Shown piece by piece: positions 10,380-25,300 of a stretch of DNA of 64,000 bases. Source of the DNA: Lethocerus indicus. Taxonomy: Eukaryota; Arthropoda; Insecta; Hemiptera; Belostomatidae. The stretch is from assembly GCA_019843655.1 (NCBI GenBank), contig JACDQD010000011.1, positions 12,380,604 to 12,444,603 on the forward strand. Reading direction: 5' to 3'. The notes under the pieces are model-generated. The model did not search any database, was not told the origin of the DNA, and saw only the letters and a program-made list of their open reading frames with translations. A program made the translations under genes and the position numbers. The first letter of the stretch is position 1, and each line of letters begins with the position of its first letter.

Positions 10380-13300
10380 CTGTAGACAAAAAAATAAAAG
10401 TTTGTAAGCCTGTATTAACTTTGGAGCATTATTCTATTAAGCAATGAACGGTGGCGAGAACCCGTTGCCATTCATGTTTACATAGTTAAAATTTAACAAC
10501 TTAATTACTTTTCTTATTCTGAACCATTAATTTTTGAATTATTAGTTTGGAAAAATTAATTTACATTCCCAGCCAGTTTATAGTAATGAGCTATCTTAAT
10601 GATGCACGGGAACAACATTAGGCCAAGAAATAAGTCTTTAACCGCATGCTTTTTCCTCGAGTGGGAATGTTTTCCCCCTTCCTTCCGGTACAGGCCGAGC
10701 GTTAAATTCAGCCCTATTAAAATAGGCGGCGGCCTCTATCCTTCGGCCTTCGAGGCAACTGAGGTATCACAGTCGAGTAGCCTAGGCAGTAGCAAGTCAT
10801 TACTGACCTATTGCTAATTCTCTTTACAATTTAGCCAAGAACTGGCAGAATTGTTTCTCAAGTTGTATTTGGAAACAAATAAACTACCGATATTTCGATT
10901 ATCCACCCATACAAGCTTGAAAAGGAGCGTACCCCGTTAATTGAAAAAGCAAATCTATCCATAGATCAAAGGACTCGACAAAGCGAATGATTAAATATTG
11001 AAAACAAATTAATGGTGCAGAAACCCCTGTTTGTTATATTGTTTCATAATTAATTACGCTTTTTGTTCATGCGACAAAGCTGTATTTTTAATTTAAATTT
11101 ATGATAATTAAACGCTGTTTTATAAGGAATGTACACCGATGGTGTAGGCGATGGTCGCTAGGTGACGCTATCAGACAGGCTTATCTTGTAGCTCTATCTG
11201 GCGACTACAATTTAAACTACTGTGTGGCCGCTGTTTGAAAAGATGTATTTTGTTTATTAACATATCTGTTATTTACATTAGTTATTTTATTAACATTATT
11301 TATAGATGAGATGTCAAACTTATTTTTTATATATGTTTATAATTGCTGAAATATCCGTTTATTTCCCGTTGCTACAAATATACTTCCAACGTATTGTGTT
11401 TTCTGAAGTACCAACATTCCTCCTCGAAATACCGTATGGCTATGAACTCAAAGTAAATCGCGTCATAACACCCAACGTCGGCAAAGTGCCAATTCCCTGG
11501 TTTCGGTGGTTCTGTGAAAACTGTTTGTTGGGAAGTAGGGCAATCGAATAAAAATATTTCTGTCATAAAAATGTGATGACACGATGCTGATGTTCTTAAC
11601 GATAATAGGTACCTGACAGCCCGTGTCCAAGTCGGCGTAGTATCCTGAACTCTTGACGTTCCTGCAGCTGAACTGTGTCCTGGGTATGCTCGGCAGTACG
11701 GGGAAATCGACACCGGGCCGTCCCATTACTCCTGTAACAAGGGTAATCACTTACGAATTTTGTCAAAAATACGTACGAAAAACTGGAATGCAATCCGGAT
11801 TTACATTCTAATTCATTAACGACGGAAATTGTCATTCTACCCTGTATTCTACCCATGCTGTCTGGCCTTGGCATATGGCAAGTTTAAATGAACACACATT
11901 TATAACACATCAGTTTCTACTTGCTGTTGAAGTAACGTTTCTGGGACGGTATAGCGCGTTCTGTCCACGCCGTAGCAATTGTGAAGGCCTACGTGCTGGA
12001 TGAAACTGTTCCGCGGAGCAGTTAATGTACAGTAAATTTTTTAGTCCTCTGTCTCATTAGGGGCGGTCGGTCGAGAAACACATCTCGGCCGTTCCCACAG
12101 TTCCGGAACCCAGGGGAATTCCAGGTACAAAACATCCCCCCGTCTCTGATGCAACGGACGATAATAGTCTCCGCGACTTGGAAAATTATGGGAACTCGAG
12201 GGGCCAAGAATGAAAACGGCCGAGTCTGAGACTGATTTTACTAATTCTTCGGAGCAATTTTCGGACGTTGGGTTCTAGCAGCGCCTGGAAAACTGAATAG
12301 TTTTTTATTTAAAGCCTGAGCATCATATTCTGTTCATTCACCGTAGAATAAGTTGCCATAATCGTATATGTCTGTGTTAAGCTATAAAAAAAAGTAGCCT
12401 ATTGAATTCTGAACTGCATCCTTACGCAATTCCAACAAATCGATGGGGTGAGCTTTCATCGACGATTTCCTTTCATTATTCTTTTTTTTTGTTGCCCTTT
12501 TCTTGCCGCCGAGAGCTGGAATTTCCGTGGAAAATGTGTACAGTTGTCATCCGCCGGGGAAAGTACCACGTACGCGATTTTTCCACGCAGGAACTCCTCA
12601 TAGCGTGGCTTCGGGGACCGACGCGAAGGGGGGAAGCGTACGCTCCCCTAAAGTCATGCTTTAATTCAAAGCTGAGAATTGTAGAAAAAAGACGCGATGC
12701 TTGTAAACGAACAAAAATAGTGCCCTCAACCATATTATTAACAACCACTGTTATTGGTTTATTGGCTCCTGTAGAATTTAATTTTTAAAAAATCCGGGAA
12801 AATGCAAATAGCAACGATTACCTTGGTATTCCATGAACTGGTCGGATTGGTTCTGGTCGACGTCCTCTTGTGGGGCAGTTGCAAGCTTCCGCTGGACTCT
12901 CTTCGACGAGGAAGCCAGTGAATCTTCAACCTCCGAACTCTCTTCGTAAGAGGCGGCGCCCATCGCTTCGGCCACAGCTGCCGCCTTTTCCCTCACCGGA
13001 ACTTGAACTCTTCTCTAGAAAAAAAAATCAAACGGGAAAATAATCAGCTTGCGGGGATTCAGAAAAAAATTGCCTATGGTGGCGAAATGAGTCTGAAAAT
13101 ATACGGACATTTTGGGACAGCGTTAGTATGAACTAATTCAAGGAACATTCTCTCAACAGAGAGCAGCATATTTTGGTCTATGACCCGTGTTATAGTTAGA
13201 GATTTCTCCGAGCATTCCGGCTGGCGGTGTCGTTGAAATTGCGATTGCCGCGCATTTAAAACGAAGATGGTGAGGACATAAGAGAAGGGGATATCCTTGC

Positions 13301-16300
13301 GATCGGTCAGGAGACATTTACAGAGAGGAAATTCTTTTTCGTTGAAGTGCAAACATTAAAAGCGGAATTCAAGACGCTGCATTAAACATCGTTGAACTCG
13401 GAGATATTCTGAACTGTGTTTCTAGAATTCACGTTCGGAATGTGTTTTGTAATTACATCCAAGCCCACTATATCCCATGTATAAGAAACAACGTTTTCAA
13501 CATGGTTGAAATGGTGCAAAGATGACAAAAATATTGTTTGGCTATTAAAAAGTGATTTTTCAACCTTAAAGAATCAAATTTAATTGATTTCTGGGGCTTA
13601 TATTCCCCGAGACGTTTATGCCGTTTATTAACTTTACTTTCATGATCGATGAAAATAAAGTCAGAAAGACAAATTTCGAACAATAATTAAATGGCAGGTG
13701 GACGGATCAATTTCAGCAATGGAGCGAATAAAATTTCGCCAGCGTTAAGAGGCATTCTGGCATTTCTCGGAGGGCAATAAACAAAGTTATATAAAACTTA
13801 ATGAAACAGGCGTTTTAAAGTTCAGAGTTGAATCCCATTTCGAAACCGGTCAGAGGCGGGATGCCGGCAATTACTCCGGTAATTGAGAGGCCGCTTCTAC
13901 AAATAACAAGGATTGAGAAAAAAGTTCTTAAACTTCTCGAACGGATTCGCGTGCCTTCGGTTGTCTGTATCGCGGCTTTTTTTTCAAACTCTACTGACTA
14001 TGTTTGCCCGTCGCGACGGGATGATTGCCACCGTTGTCTGTTGGAGCGAGTTGAAAAAAAGTTTCAACCAGCCTTTCACTCCCGGACAAGGTCTATTAGT
14101 ACGAAAATACATTGAAGTCTTTCTCAATTGATTGGAAATTTCTTTTATTATTCATTCAATTCTTTTTCCGGTGTTCTTCGTGGAATTGATTTGAGAGAAG
14201 GGTATAATAGTGTCGGATATAGAAAAAACAGATTAAAAAAACCGGAAAAAAAAAATGTCTGTAAAATGTGTAGCTAGATTCGTATTGGTTAGGAGAATAG
14301 GGTCTACAAACACAGATAGGCGTGCAATATGTAACAGATTATGTATTTTTATTATTTCTTTCTTTTGAGAACTTAGTGAGCTGTTGTACTCAGGTATTAT
14401 CAATGAAATATATAAAAATTACGGCGTTTTAACTGAAAAGCGTCTTCATGAAGGTGGTCAAAAGCAGCATGAAACGAGAACTACCTTGAGGGTTCTTTTA
14501 AGAAGCAACGTTATTGAAGATTGAAAATTGTTTAGTTCAAAGGGTAAGACCAATGACTTAACTGCGAATTTCAATATGAAAAATAAGTTTAAATGTGCTG
14601 GAAAATTGGAAAATACTACTGAATTATTCGCCCTGTCAGTTTCTAAGTTGTACAAATTCAGATTATTTTACCTGTAGGTATAATTTCAAAATTCCTCTAG
14701 AAATAATATAATGCAATAAAAACATATATAAAGAAAGTAATTATAGAAGAATACAACAGGACTTGCAGGAATGCAGTTTACTCATGCTATCTCCTATCTT
14801 TTGATTGTAGAGATAAAACCTTTTCGGCCATCGACTGTAATATATGTCGAGGCTATCCTATACTGCCTGCAGTTGCCACATTTTTCTTGTAATTACTGAG
14901 GATGGCGAAAACCCTAAACCAGTCCTGTGTGAATAACCGGGTCATCGGGGGACAGTAACACACTGTATTTGAAGAACATCTCATGTTTACTTTCAAATAC
15001 TGCAAACATTCTCCGCAATAAATTGATACCGTATATAAAAGTGTATGAACTCTTTTGTACGATCGCTCTTGGAATCTTCGATTGCAATTATTAGAATTTA
15101 TAATCAAGCACCGAACAGAAGTTTATACAGCTGCTCTCTGCCACAGCTGGGTTTCACATCTCCAATTTTGATCCTCCTTCGACCCGAATATCCTGAGGCT
15201 ATGCTCGATCTCTGTGATGAAGGAAGCGTGGTTGTTGCAGTTACAGTTTAATTCTCGCTTTAATTGCCCTCCTACCTAGCTCAGGTAGAGAAAGTAAGAG
15301 GTTCACCGACATCGGCAGCACTGACACCGTTTTTGGAATTCCTTTTGGAGAGTTCGTAAACTTTACTCAAAAACAGACTATCGATAAGAAGTGAGAAGTT
15401 AGACCAATGTTAAACAAATTGATAAACTCATCTTTTTTCTGAATAATTGGGCATTCGTAAATACTGGAGCTATCCGTAATCTTCTTGGTCAATCTGGTAC
15501 ACATTCCCCTAAGCCCCTCCTGTAGGTTGTAACGGGCGGATTGGGCGTAATAAAGTCACGCGTTCAGATTGGCTCATGCGCTCGAACTTTGTAGGTAAAG
15601 TCGGACAAAAGAAAATCGCCAGTGGTTCGGAAATAAGCGAGAAAAACACCGTAGGATGATACTGAGAAGCCGGCAGAGATTGCCGGTTACCCAAGCCTGT
15701 AGGCGGCCTCTTATGTAAGGGGGCAACCGGTTGTGAGGGGGCCTTCTGCCTGCTTCAACCCGCAGTTCACGTTAATATTATACTTGTCTTATCGTCTACG
15801 GCGTGATGACATCCAGCTCGCCCATCAACGAACAGTTTTGCCCCCTTGTTTTTATGTAGTTCCCTTGCGCACGGCCATTCTCTGAAATCTGGAATCTTGC
15901 CTAACTGTTGTCGAGATTTTGAGGCACAAACGCCCAGGAGAACTCCAGGGGAGGGGGATGGAATAAATCCTTCCACTGGAACTACATCAACTGTTTTCCA
16001 AACACAGAAAGACTGAGGGTATGTGATCTCACCGCTAGTGATAAATTACTATCGCGTGTGTGGTCTCATTCTGGTCTACGCACAAGGAGATTTATATACT
16101 CATATAGGGGTCAGCGAGGGTTAGCCGAATTATGTCATATATGATATCAAATACATTTTTTTTATGAAACTGGGGTTGATTTCGGATCGTTTCGATCATA
16201 AAATTGATATGGAGTCTTATTCAAGAACTCTGTACACTGCAGTAAATTGAAAAACAGATCATCCGGCAGATATACCTGGAGCATTCTTCAAATGTATTCC

Positions 16301-19300
16301 TCCTACATCGGTGAATATTATACGACACCCTTCCGGACAAAATCCAGATTGACAATTAATCGGACATCCTGAAAGAATTGCCGTTACGCCAGTGTTACAT
16401 AAGTTCGGGGCCACGAGGACCCCTAGGCTAAAGGACGTGCTTTCGACTTTCAGCCCTCACCAAGTTCAAATCGTGATTCCATTTCCGTCGTGAGATCGGA
16501 ACTTGCGATGTCGGTTCCGACTGAATATCTGGGGTACCGTGACCGCCGGTTCGGGGGTGCCAGCCTTCGCCCATCCGCTATGTGAGTCATGAGCCTCTCC
16601 GGGCGGCTTTCTTCAAACGGGGCCTCCGCACCAAATGGCGTGACCTTTGACGAAGGTACTTTCATCCTCTTTCTCCCACTCACTTTCGTTTTGGCATTTG
16701 CTTCATCCTTTTGATTGATTTATTAAGTACAGTTATTGATCTCCAGTTTACAGGAGGTTTAGATACTGAGAGTAAAACTAGGCGATGAAAATCGTCTATA
16801 AGGACATGGGTCCGATTATTATTATTGGCTTAAAGAAATTGATAGGAATTAAATGAAAGGTATGATGAACATTGATATAATGAAAAAGATGCACGAAAGT
16901 ATCTCATGTACGCATTAGCAATTTAATAAGTGTTCTTGCATTTCGCCTATGGGCTATTAATTCCGATTTCTGTGCATCTGTGCAAGAAGTTCTTCCGACG
17001 TGATTACAGCACCTCGTTTCAATTTAAACCGAGAAGGAAGGTCATTCTGAGGTGCCATTATGCTCAGGATAAAATCTGCGAGCAGGAAGTTCAACGGCCC
17101 TACTGCGCTAATCGCGCTTCTCTCCGAGGCTACACAATCCATTCTTCGTTCAGAATTTTTGTTTTCGAACATTTGATTGGTTGCGGTCACCCTAACAGTC
17201 TGTTGACAGGCGATAGGCAGTGTTCTCGCTCGTAATTGAAATTCAAGATTTTTTATTCATATTTAATTCTTTTACAGCCTTACACTACAAAAAATTGGCA
17301 CTTGATGACGCTATTTCCAAAATATTTATTTATTTTTCTGACAACGGTGTACTCGTCTTGTAACAAATATCTGAAAATTGATGTTCTTCTCTATAAATAT
17401 AGTAAACTGTGGTAGTTTTGTATCTGTAGGAGGTCTACAGGAGGGTGGAGAAAGGAGTTGGGGGTCGTGGCTCCACTGTGGTTCTTGCATCACTCCTCCA
17501 ATATCCATCCACTTTCTCCGACTCCTCTCCTCCCTCGTCCTTGCGGTCCTTATGACCCCCGACCCCAGCGCTAAACTAGCGGCCTTCCCACACTACCGGT
17601 TGATTATTTTTATACAATTTCTGTTCTTATTCTTTTCATTTTTGCCCGAATTTCGGTTTTCGCCGTACCGTTTGGCTGTCGGTATTCATATGGTTTATTT
17701 ATATGACTAGCGATGGCGAGAAGACGAAACCGTCTAGAATAATGATAATTTTTTGGGAGGTCTGTCCTGAGCAATCTTCCAATGAGTGTCATGTTCTTAT
17801 ATAAGAGCTCATTTATAGGCTTTATAATATTTTATCTTATTGTACCTATGTTTTATTTAAATGTAAATAAAAACAAATATTGGATTCATTAATGAAGAAT
17901 TTGGTTATATTATTTAATTTCAACAATAGTGTTGTAAATGAAACGCGAACTAAATTTAAAAAAGAATATGAAATGTATTGAAATGTTATCGTTCAATGAG
18001 CTCAACGGGAATCATCAACGGCATCATCATTACTTATACAATAAATATTTCAATTATATTTATGTAACAGTAGTAGTTTTGGTTTATAAGTTTCTTATGT
18101 AGTTATATTAGTACATTGAATCTTTTGTGAACGGAAGGCGCCTAGTTGATTTGATAATTAACCCTTCTATTTAAGTACTGACGATGGCGTTACACCGAAA
18201 CCGATCTACCGACGGGCCAAAACCGGTGACAGACAGTCTTTGATATTCTTCAGAAGTCTATTTCTTTCTGTTCACTCTTATCCAACCCGGATTTCGCGCG
18301 CTCAGTCTCCAGTTGTATAAAGGCGTCTATAACCAAAAAAGGGTAATGCGACATTTTCAAACTGACTGGCGAGGGATTTTAAACTGACGTGTGGAGAAAA
18401 TCAAGTTCGGCACACTTTCGTCGGCTGCCATTGTTTTTACGCCGCAACGGTGACAACAATGAAACGCGAGCAAATAGAATCTCGAAAACTGGGAGTATCA
18501 CAAAAAGGTATTTCGTTTATTTCGATTAAAGAGCGTTGTTTTTCCTGCGTTAATTTCATGCGTTATAGGATCATCACTGATACTCCGTTAACCTTCATCG
18601 TCACTGTTAGCCGCGTAATCATAGATTCAATCTGTTTTTTTAATGCGGGATTGGACTAACGCGGTCGCCGTTAGTCTAAAGAAATGAAATCAAATAGAAA
18701 TGTCGCAAGCCGCTGAAATATTTGCGAAATATCAGGGTATACTGGATGCGAGCTTATCTCATAAAGGTGATCCACTGGCTAGTCGTTAGGCTTCACTTAT
18801 GATTCATGGATCGTGTTCATCTCTTCGGAAGAATTTCTGTTTAGCATGCGTAAGAGTACGAAAGAGAATATTTTAATATTACAAAATGAATTTTACTGTC
18901 ATCCTTATAGACAATATTTCATTTTTTAACCCTAAGATTTTAGAAGACAAGGCATAATTAATTAAATTGGACTTAGTTAGTAGTAACATAGCCCAAAAAC
19001 GCAGTATTCGGGGTTAAAGTCGGTTTGATTCAACGACCATTTTTTTTAGTGAAAATTTTATTGTTGTTACTATAATAAAAATGTATAATATACAATTACT
19101 GGTCAAAAAACGAACTGAAAGTTATTGGATCGTTTCATACGGGTGCCTAAGATATATCGGTTTCATCTTCTCAACTGTTTCATTCCTTTGACCCCGGAGT
19201 TCAAAACCGTTCGACCGTTGAACATAAATCGAAAAGATTTGAGATCTTCTATTTTTCTTCCACTTGATACAGAGTAAGAGGCCACGGCCCACAGGCACAC

Positions 19301-22300
19301 TGAGGAAATAAGGAGAATCCAAACGTAAAACCTCGTATGGGGTAAAACTGCAGCGTTACTCTGATTGAGAACTGACGGGTATCTCAAATTATTCTGTTTT
19401 CGTTTTTCTCTTCGCATTCACATTACATTATCTTTGTCCGGCACTTATATTCGGAATCTTTTGTCTTAGGGTGTATTTTTCTACCTTGACTTGTCCTGCG
19501 CATTCAGTTTGGAACCATTTAAATAGAGAGCCTATTGATAACGAAGACGGCGTGACCCGCATTTGCGCAACTGTGTTTCTGTAGGCTTTTTCTTCTAAGT
19601 GTTCACTCGTCGTTCGTACAGAAGGACCCGGTTAAAAAAAAAGTCCGTGTCACGTTTTGGGGTCAAGCAAACAGAATATCCAGTTCCCTCCGCGATTTCT
19701 TGCGTAGAACAACCGAGAAGTAGGAAAATTGAATTCGTCTGTTTATATTCATGAAATTAATTTTTCTATTAACGCCTCATGGATGCGTTTCTAATAGTGT
19801 TATTAGGGTTTCCTAAATTAATTAATAATTTAAGAAATCCAATGTTCCATAGAAGAATTAGAATAATTGTTAGAATTTCCCCAAGAACAACGTCCAGGAA
19901 TTTATTTTACGTAAATTCGCACAATAAACTTGCCACTGTGCACACTTGCGCTGTATAAATACAGAGAGCAAAAAAAATTAATTATTTTGGCCGCAATACG
20001 CGGTGAAAACACTTTCGACGATCCATCCCTAATAACGGGTTCTGGAAAGGTCCTTGTGAAACCCCGATATGCCAACCGCAAAGGTGAACTACATTTCAGG
20101 ACGCATCGTGTCCAAGAGATCTTTTTAAGGAACTGGGCTCGAAATACCAATAAAGCTACGCACATGGGCGTTGGCCCGAGGTCGTGAATGGATTTATTCT
20201 GAGGATATGTTATTGACTGTTTTTTGTGACTGCGAAAAGCACACAACTGAGCGACACTCAAGTTTTATTGCATAAATAAAATTTAATTGAGACACATTTA
20301 GTCTTCTGAAACGTACGTCAGATAAACCCAAGGATTACTTCTTCCCAGTTAGGTGGTCCGCGGTGCTTTTAAACGCCTCGTTGATCATATATTATGCTAG
20401 ACCGGTATTTGCAGTACCGCATTAACAGTGCAGAATTGACGCCTCAACGGCAACAGACATGATTATGCGCCTCGCTGAATGTAGCGAATGAAACTGGTCT
20501 AGCGCAATGCCAAATCAGCGATTTGGGCGTCACAAGTTCGAATTTTGCGGCTGCACGAAGAATCTTCTAATTACTAATTTGTCCCGATCACACACAGTTG
20601 CCTCAAGCAGGCTCACAGTTTAAAGTCAGGCTCGAAAGTGATAATCTGAGCGTCCCAAATGTTAAGGTTTACACAATTCCGTTAGAGCGACAATCGCGTG
20701 CTGGAGCGGCAATAAAACTTTGTTTGCTCTCTTGTTGCTGCGATCAGGTACGATTTGATTAGCGGCGAAAAACGCTTTCGAAATATTATCTAATTACTTC
20801 CCGGTGTCAATTAGAAGAAGCGTTGGGAGTCTCCCGTGCTTTCGGCGAGTAGGGCGCCAACAGCGGAAGGATCCACCCTCGGACCAGTTACAAAACAAGC
20901 CTGTGGGAAATCGTCCGCTGTGGGCCCAACTATCAATTAGGGGATATACACCGTGGCCTAATGTCGGGGGACGTATACAATGGCGGGCCAAGAAGAGAAA
21001 GGGAGGTCCACGGAGTATTGAGAAAAGGAGAGTTTGGAAAAGCGGAAGACAACACAAGAAAGGATTGGCAAACTATTCCCTGATGATTCAACAAATTAGC
21101 TATTTTCAAAATAATATGAAATTAATTAATTAATATATTTTTATTATACGGGGCGTCCCGAAATTCAAGTCTTAGGAATAGTGTATGATATGGATATTTC
21201 CATGTTAATGCTCCTTTCTGAGAATATCACAAGACATAGTCGAATAGGGATAAACGAGTATAATCTAATACACCGTAGTTTTGTGACAAATTCACTTGAA
21301 ATTTTTTGATAAATAACGCATAATAGGACAGGAATGTAAACATAAACGAACTAATCTGAACCCTCCTTTCTCCTACGAATTGGCCGGTGACTCACATCGC
21401 AAGCCTCCGAGTGAATTACACGGTTCAAAAAATGCCGCGTAAATATTATTACGTTGAATACGGTTTTCGTGTACAATATCTGCAACGGTTATGTTTAGAT
21501 TCCTATCACACGAATTTTTGAGTTATTTATTTGTGTATTTCAAGTGGTTTCGTCAAAATAACACGATGTGTATTGGATTACACGCATTTATCCACGTTAT
21601 CGGCCAGAAAAAACCAAGTAAATCCCCCAAAGAACTTTGTATTAGTTTTTCGAACACCTATACACGTATTCGTATGCATTTTTCGAAGTAGGACATTTAA
21701 TAATACTGAAATATACAGTAAAATCATCGGCATTCAACGTTCCATGTTTTAACCATTTAATTAGAATAATAATAATCATCAAAATATTTTATAGTTCTAG
21801 TGGCATCTGCAAATTAATTTCTAACTTATTCAGCAATCCAGCTATTACTTTCTTGATAGTGAGGCGACTTTGAGATATTATCCGTTCTCGATAATATTGT
21901 ATATATCCTTCGATAATTTAGCATAGAAAGTCCGTATCTCGTATGCGGGGACACCGTTAAAGATTATTATTCTTGCACGAAGAAAATCCATTGTGAATTC
22001 ACGAATTCAATAATAGATATTCATGACAATGCAAAACAATTACTATTGTCGATTACGAAACATCGTCGTGATATGTTGTTATTTTTATCTTTAAGAGAGC
22101 CACTCGCGCTACAAGCAATAATTCACAAGGGAAAATTCCGCTGCATCTGCCCCAGAGTACTGTGCACAGTTGAAACTATCTCTGTGACCGTTTAAGCCTC
22201 GAAGTTACTACAATTTCCAACAGTTGAAACTTTCCTCCTTAATAATTTTCAGGGCGCTAATATTTCAATTCTAGAAAGCCTCTTACACTTCGTTTAATTA

Positions 22301-25300
22301 ACGCATAATTGAAATAGTTTACACATCGCGGTGCCAATTCGATATTCATCATGCGGGCCGCACATGCATATGCATAGATACACATATATACAGTGCTTTT
22401 CGATACATTGAGTCGAATTTCTTTTCGATTCCGGGCCACCTGTTGCAAACGACACATTGGTAATTCGCGTAGGTCAAATTCTTAACTCATCTTGAATTCG
22501 GTCATCAAAGCGTTTCATTTTAATATGTCTAACACTAACGGCAGTCGTGACATTTGGCGAGTCCGAGAAATAACACTGGGCCCGCATAATTTCTAGCAGT
22601 AAATTATACCGTTTTGTAGGTATTTGTTGGGGGGATATAAATTTTTTATTTCTTTTTTCGACTCATCCGTCCGGGTCTTACCTCACGTATGAACTATTAC
22701 GAAACAATTGTTGTCGCGGTATTGTGCAAGCCGGTGTTATTCTTTCGGCATACCCAACGCACTGACACACGAAGAGAAGGCGAAAGCTTTTTTCGGCGGG
22801 AGATTTATTAGAGATATTTATTTTGTCGGTATTGCGATTTGAACGGTTTTTTTCGATAGAACGGAACAGCGATCGGTCATTCTCAAAATCAGTAGTCACC
22901 GAATTCCAGTTTTCAGAAGACCAGATGGCCAACCGAAATCTCTAGCTTTATAGGAACGCAAATATTTTGTTGCCCAACTCTGATGCGGCTTAAATTAACC
23001 GTAATCACTGCCGCTTAGCCGTCCATTATCTTTCACTCTCTGACAGAAAGAAGTAAATGCGGGGAAGATTCGTTGGGGATACTTTTGCAAATATGTCTGG
23101 TCAGTTTCTGAAACTTCCAATTTTCTATTAACGACCATCAAGAATTAGAGATTAGGTTCAATCTTCCCGCCATCGTCAGTAGCATTACAGACGTAGAATG
23201 GAGTAAGATAGAACAATCAATCTAAAAAAATGCACACTCAGTCGTTATTATTAATAGGTGTAGAAGAAACATGCAGTTGAAGTAATTGTCTTGTTTGGGG
23301 CCTCTGGTTTTTTTTGACCAGACGGATAATTCAACTTACATTAGCGGGTTCAGAAAACGGGAAAGTTTGTTAGTGTCGACATTTCCACCCTTTTTTTAAA
23401 CAGTATACATTCTCTCCTAGGGCTGTCAATTATAACATTGGGTTATAATGGAGCGGACACGCTTCATCTGGCCGTTCATTTAGTTGCTCAACTATTTTAG
23501 AGTATAGTTCAGTCGCGGTATCGGACTTTCCCCGATGTTTCTATGTGTTCAAAGTATTTGTATGAGTCCGTGAGGCTTTGTCATATCATCAAGTTCTCTA
23601 TTTGAACGCACAAATTGATTGGCCGATGATTATTTTATATAATATATTTATTATTGCATATAGAGAAATAAAAATTCAGAATAACTTACCCTGATAACAC
23701 GAGTAGAACTGGCTTCATGACAGGAGAAGACCAAGAGTCCTAAAACAAACAAAATGATTATAGTTGTTGTTTTTCATATTTAATAACTAGGCGAAATGAC
23801 TTAAGCTTAGTATAAAAGAGATGATACTATCTAATCCTGTATTACATGAGTGTACTCAATAAATAATTACTACAGAAAACTGCTTTCATAATAATACTTG
23901 CAGAAATAAGGAAACACATTCTGAATATTGAGAATAATGGAATTGTTGGATTTTTTTTAGTATTAGGACCTACTCTATCCTGTAGACTTTCACCCATGTG
24001 CTTTTTCTTCAACATCTTCCTCCTTCCAAGAGCCTTCAAGATCTGTCCTGGTACCTATCGTCAAGCACGTTATCGAGTCCTGTAATCGTTTTCCCGGCGC
24101 AGCGTCGTATCGCGGACTTCCTGAATATTCACGGACCACTTTCAGCCCGGGGGGAGTGGGACGGCCCCGCCTCCGCCCGCGCAACGAACATCACGTTCCC
24201 GCCGGGATGGGGGACAAGTGAAAGGCCGTTCCCCGGCACTTTTACTAAGTTCTGTGAAAATCACATACCGAAATCCGCCCGAATTTCCCGAACCTAATTG
24301 AATTAATTATTTCTTCAGGGACGCCTTATAACTTGTAACAGTTAAAAAATAATTGCGCCCCCAAAAATAAATTATTAAAACATTATTTCACTAATTTGAG
24401 AAACTATATTGAAATCTTCTTTTTATCGAAAGGGCGACGGAACTATCAGATCGGATAATATATTCACATTGTAGAATGTTGGAAAGAATTACACAACTTC
24501 TATGTAAGCGCTTCTGGTATCTCGATTTATATTATGCGTGATTGTATAGGATCGATTGTCCGACGAGAATCAAATTGGGGAATGCTATTCATCGGCTACC
24601 GTGCCCACCCAAGCTACAATCATTAGTCATTTTCCGCCTTCGTACAGAATATTACTGTCAATCAGAGTTGATAGAGGCGGATGACGCCCACCGTTAGCAC
24701 AGGACACCGGTAGGGACGCCAGAGGATGATGTATCGTCATTGCCTGTGCGCCTGAGAAGCCTCTCGTCCTGAAAGTTCAAGAAGTCGCAGCGGGAGAAGC
24801 TCTCAGAGTGAGCGGGTCGAAACCGCCAAGGCGAACCGCCCCCGTTCTGCGACTCGGGTTATGTAAATCGAAGCCGCCTCTTCGGGGTTAAACCGCTCGT
24901 TTATAGGACGCAATAGGCTTGGGGTCTCGAAACAGACCCCTAGCGACGCAGCGTATCCAATATGGGCGCAATTGAGGACAAAAGAATCTAATTTCCCCGC
25001 TTCGGAATTTCACGACGCCCACCCGAGGCCATGATTCATCGCGGGGCATATTTTTCGGAATACATTCTATCTTCCCTCGATTCGCATTTGATGGCGAAAC
25101 TGAAGAAGGGTTTTACGAAATATCGGCAAACTAGAAATCGTGCCTTGATATTTGAGATTAGATGAAAATAAAAAGCGGCTTCAGGTTATAAATAAAAAAT
25201 TATAAAATAAATTCTTCCCTTGTCCTCAGTTATATTGTTAACGAGCATCGAATTAATAGTTCAGGTTGTACAGTTTGGTGCAATGGAAGTTTGGTGGAAA

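Larger units (their letters stand above)
13015..23689 (-). other. Intron 2 of the chitin-binding mucin gene (10.7 kb)
   Basis: No gene recognised. GC-richer islands occur near 15500-15980 and 16400-16690. Open frames there (for example 16450-16683 on the minus strand) could be old mobile-element coding remnants, but I recognise no domain. Several copies of the GATGGC...GAAACC motif lie here. A GGGGCGTCCCGAAA stretch near 21150 resembles the ends of some insect repeats but has no partner in the window. Confidence 0.75.

Noticed and set aside
20480..20560. GGTCTAGCGCAATGCC followed by AAGTTCGAATTTT, tRNA-like box spacing
   Set aside because: The arms do not fold into a cloverleaf and the B box is poor; a tRNA-derived SINE remains possible but unsupported.
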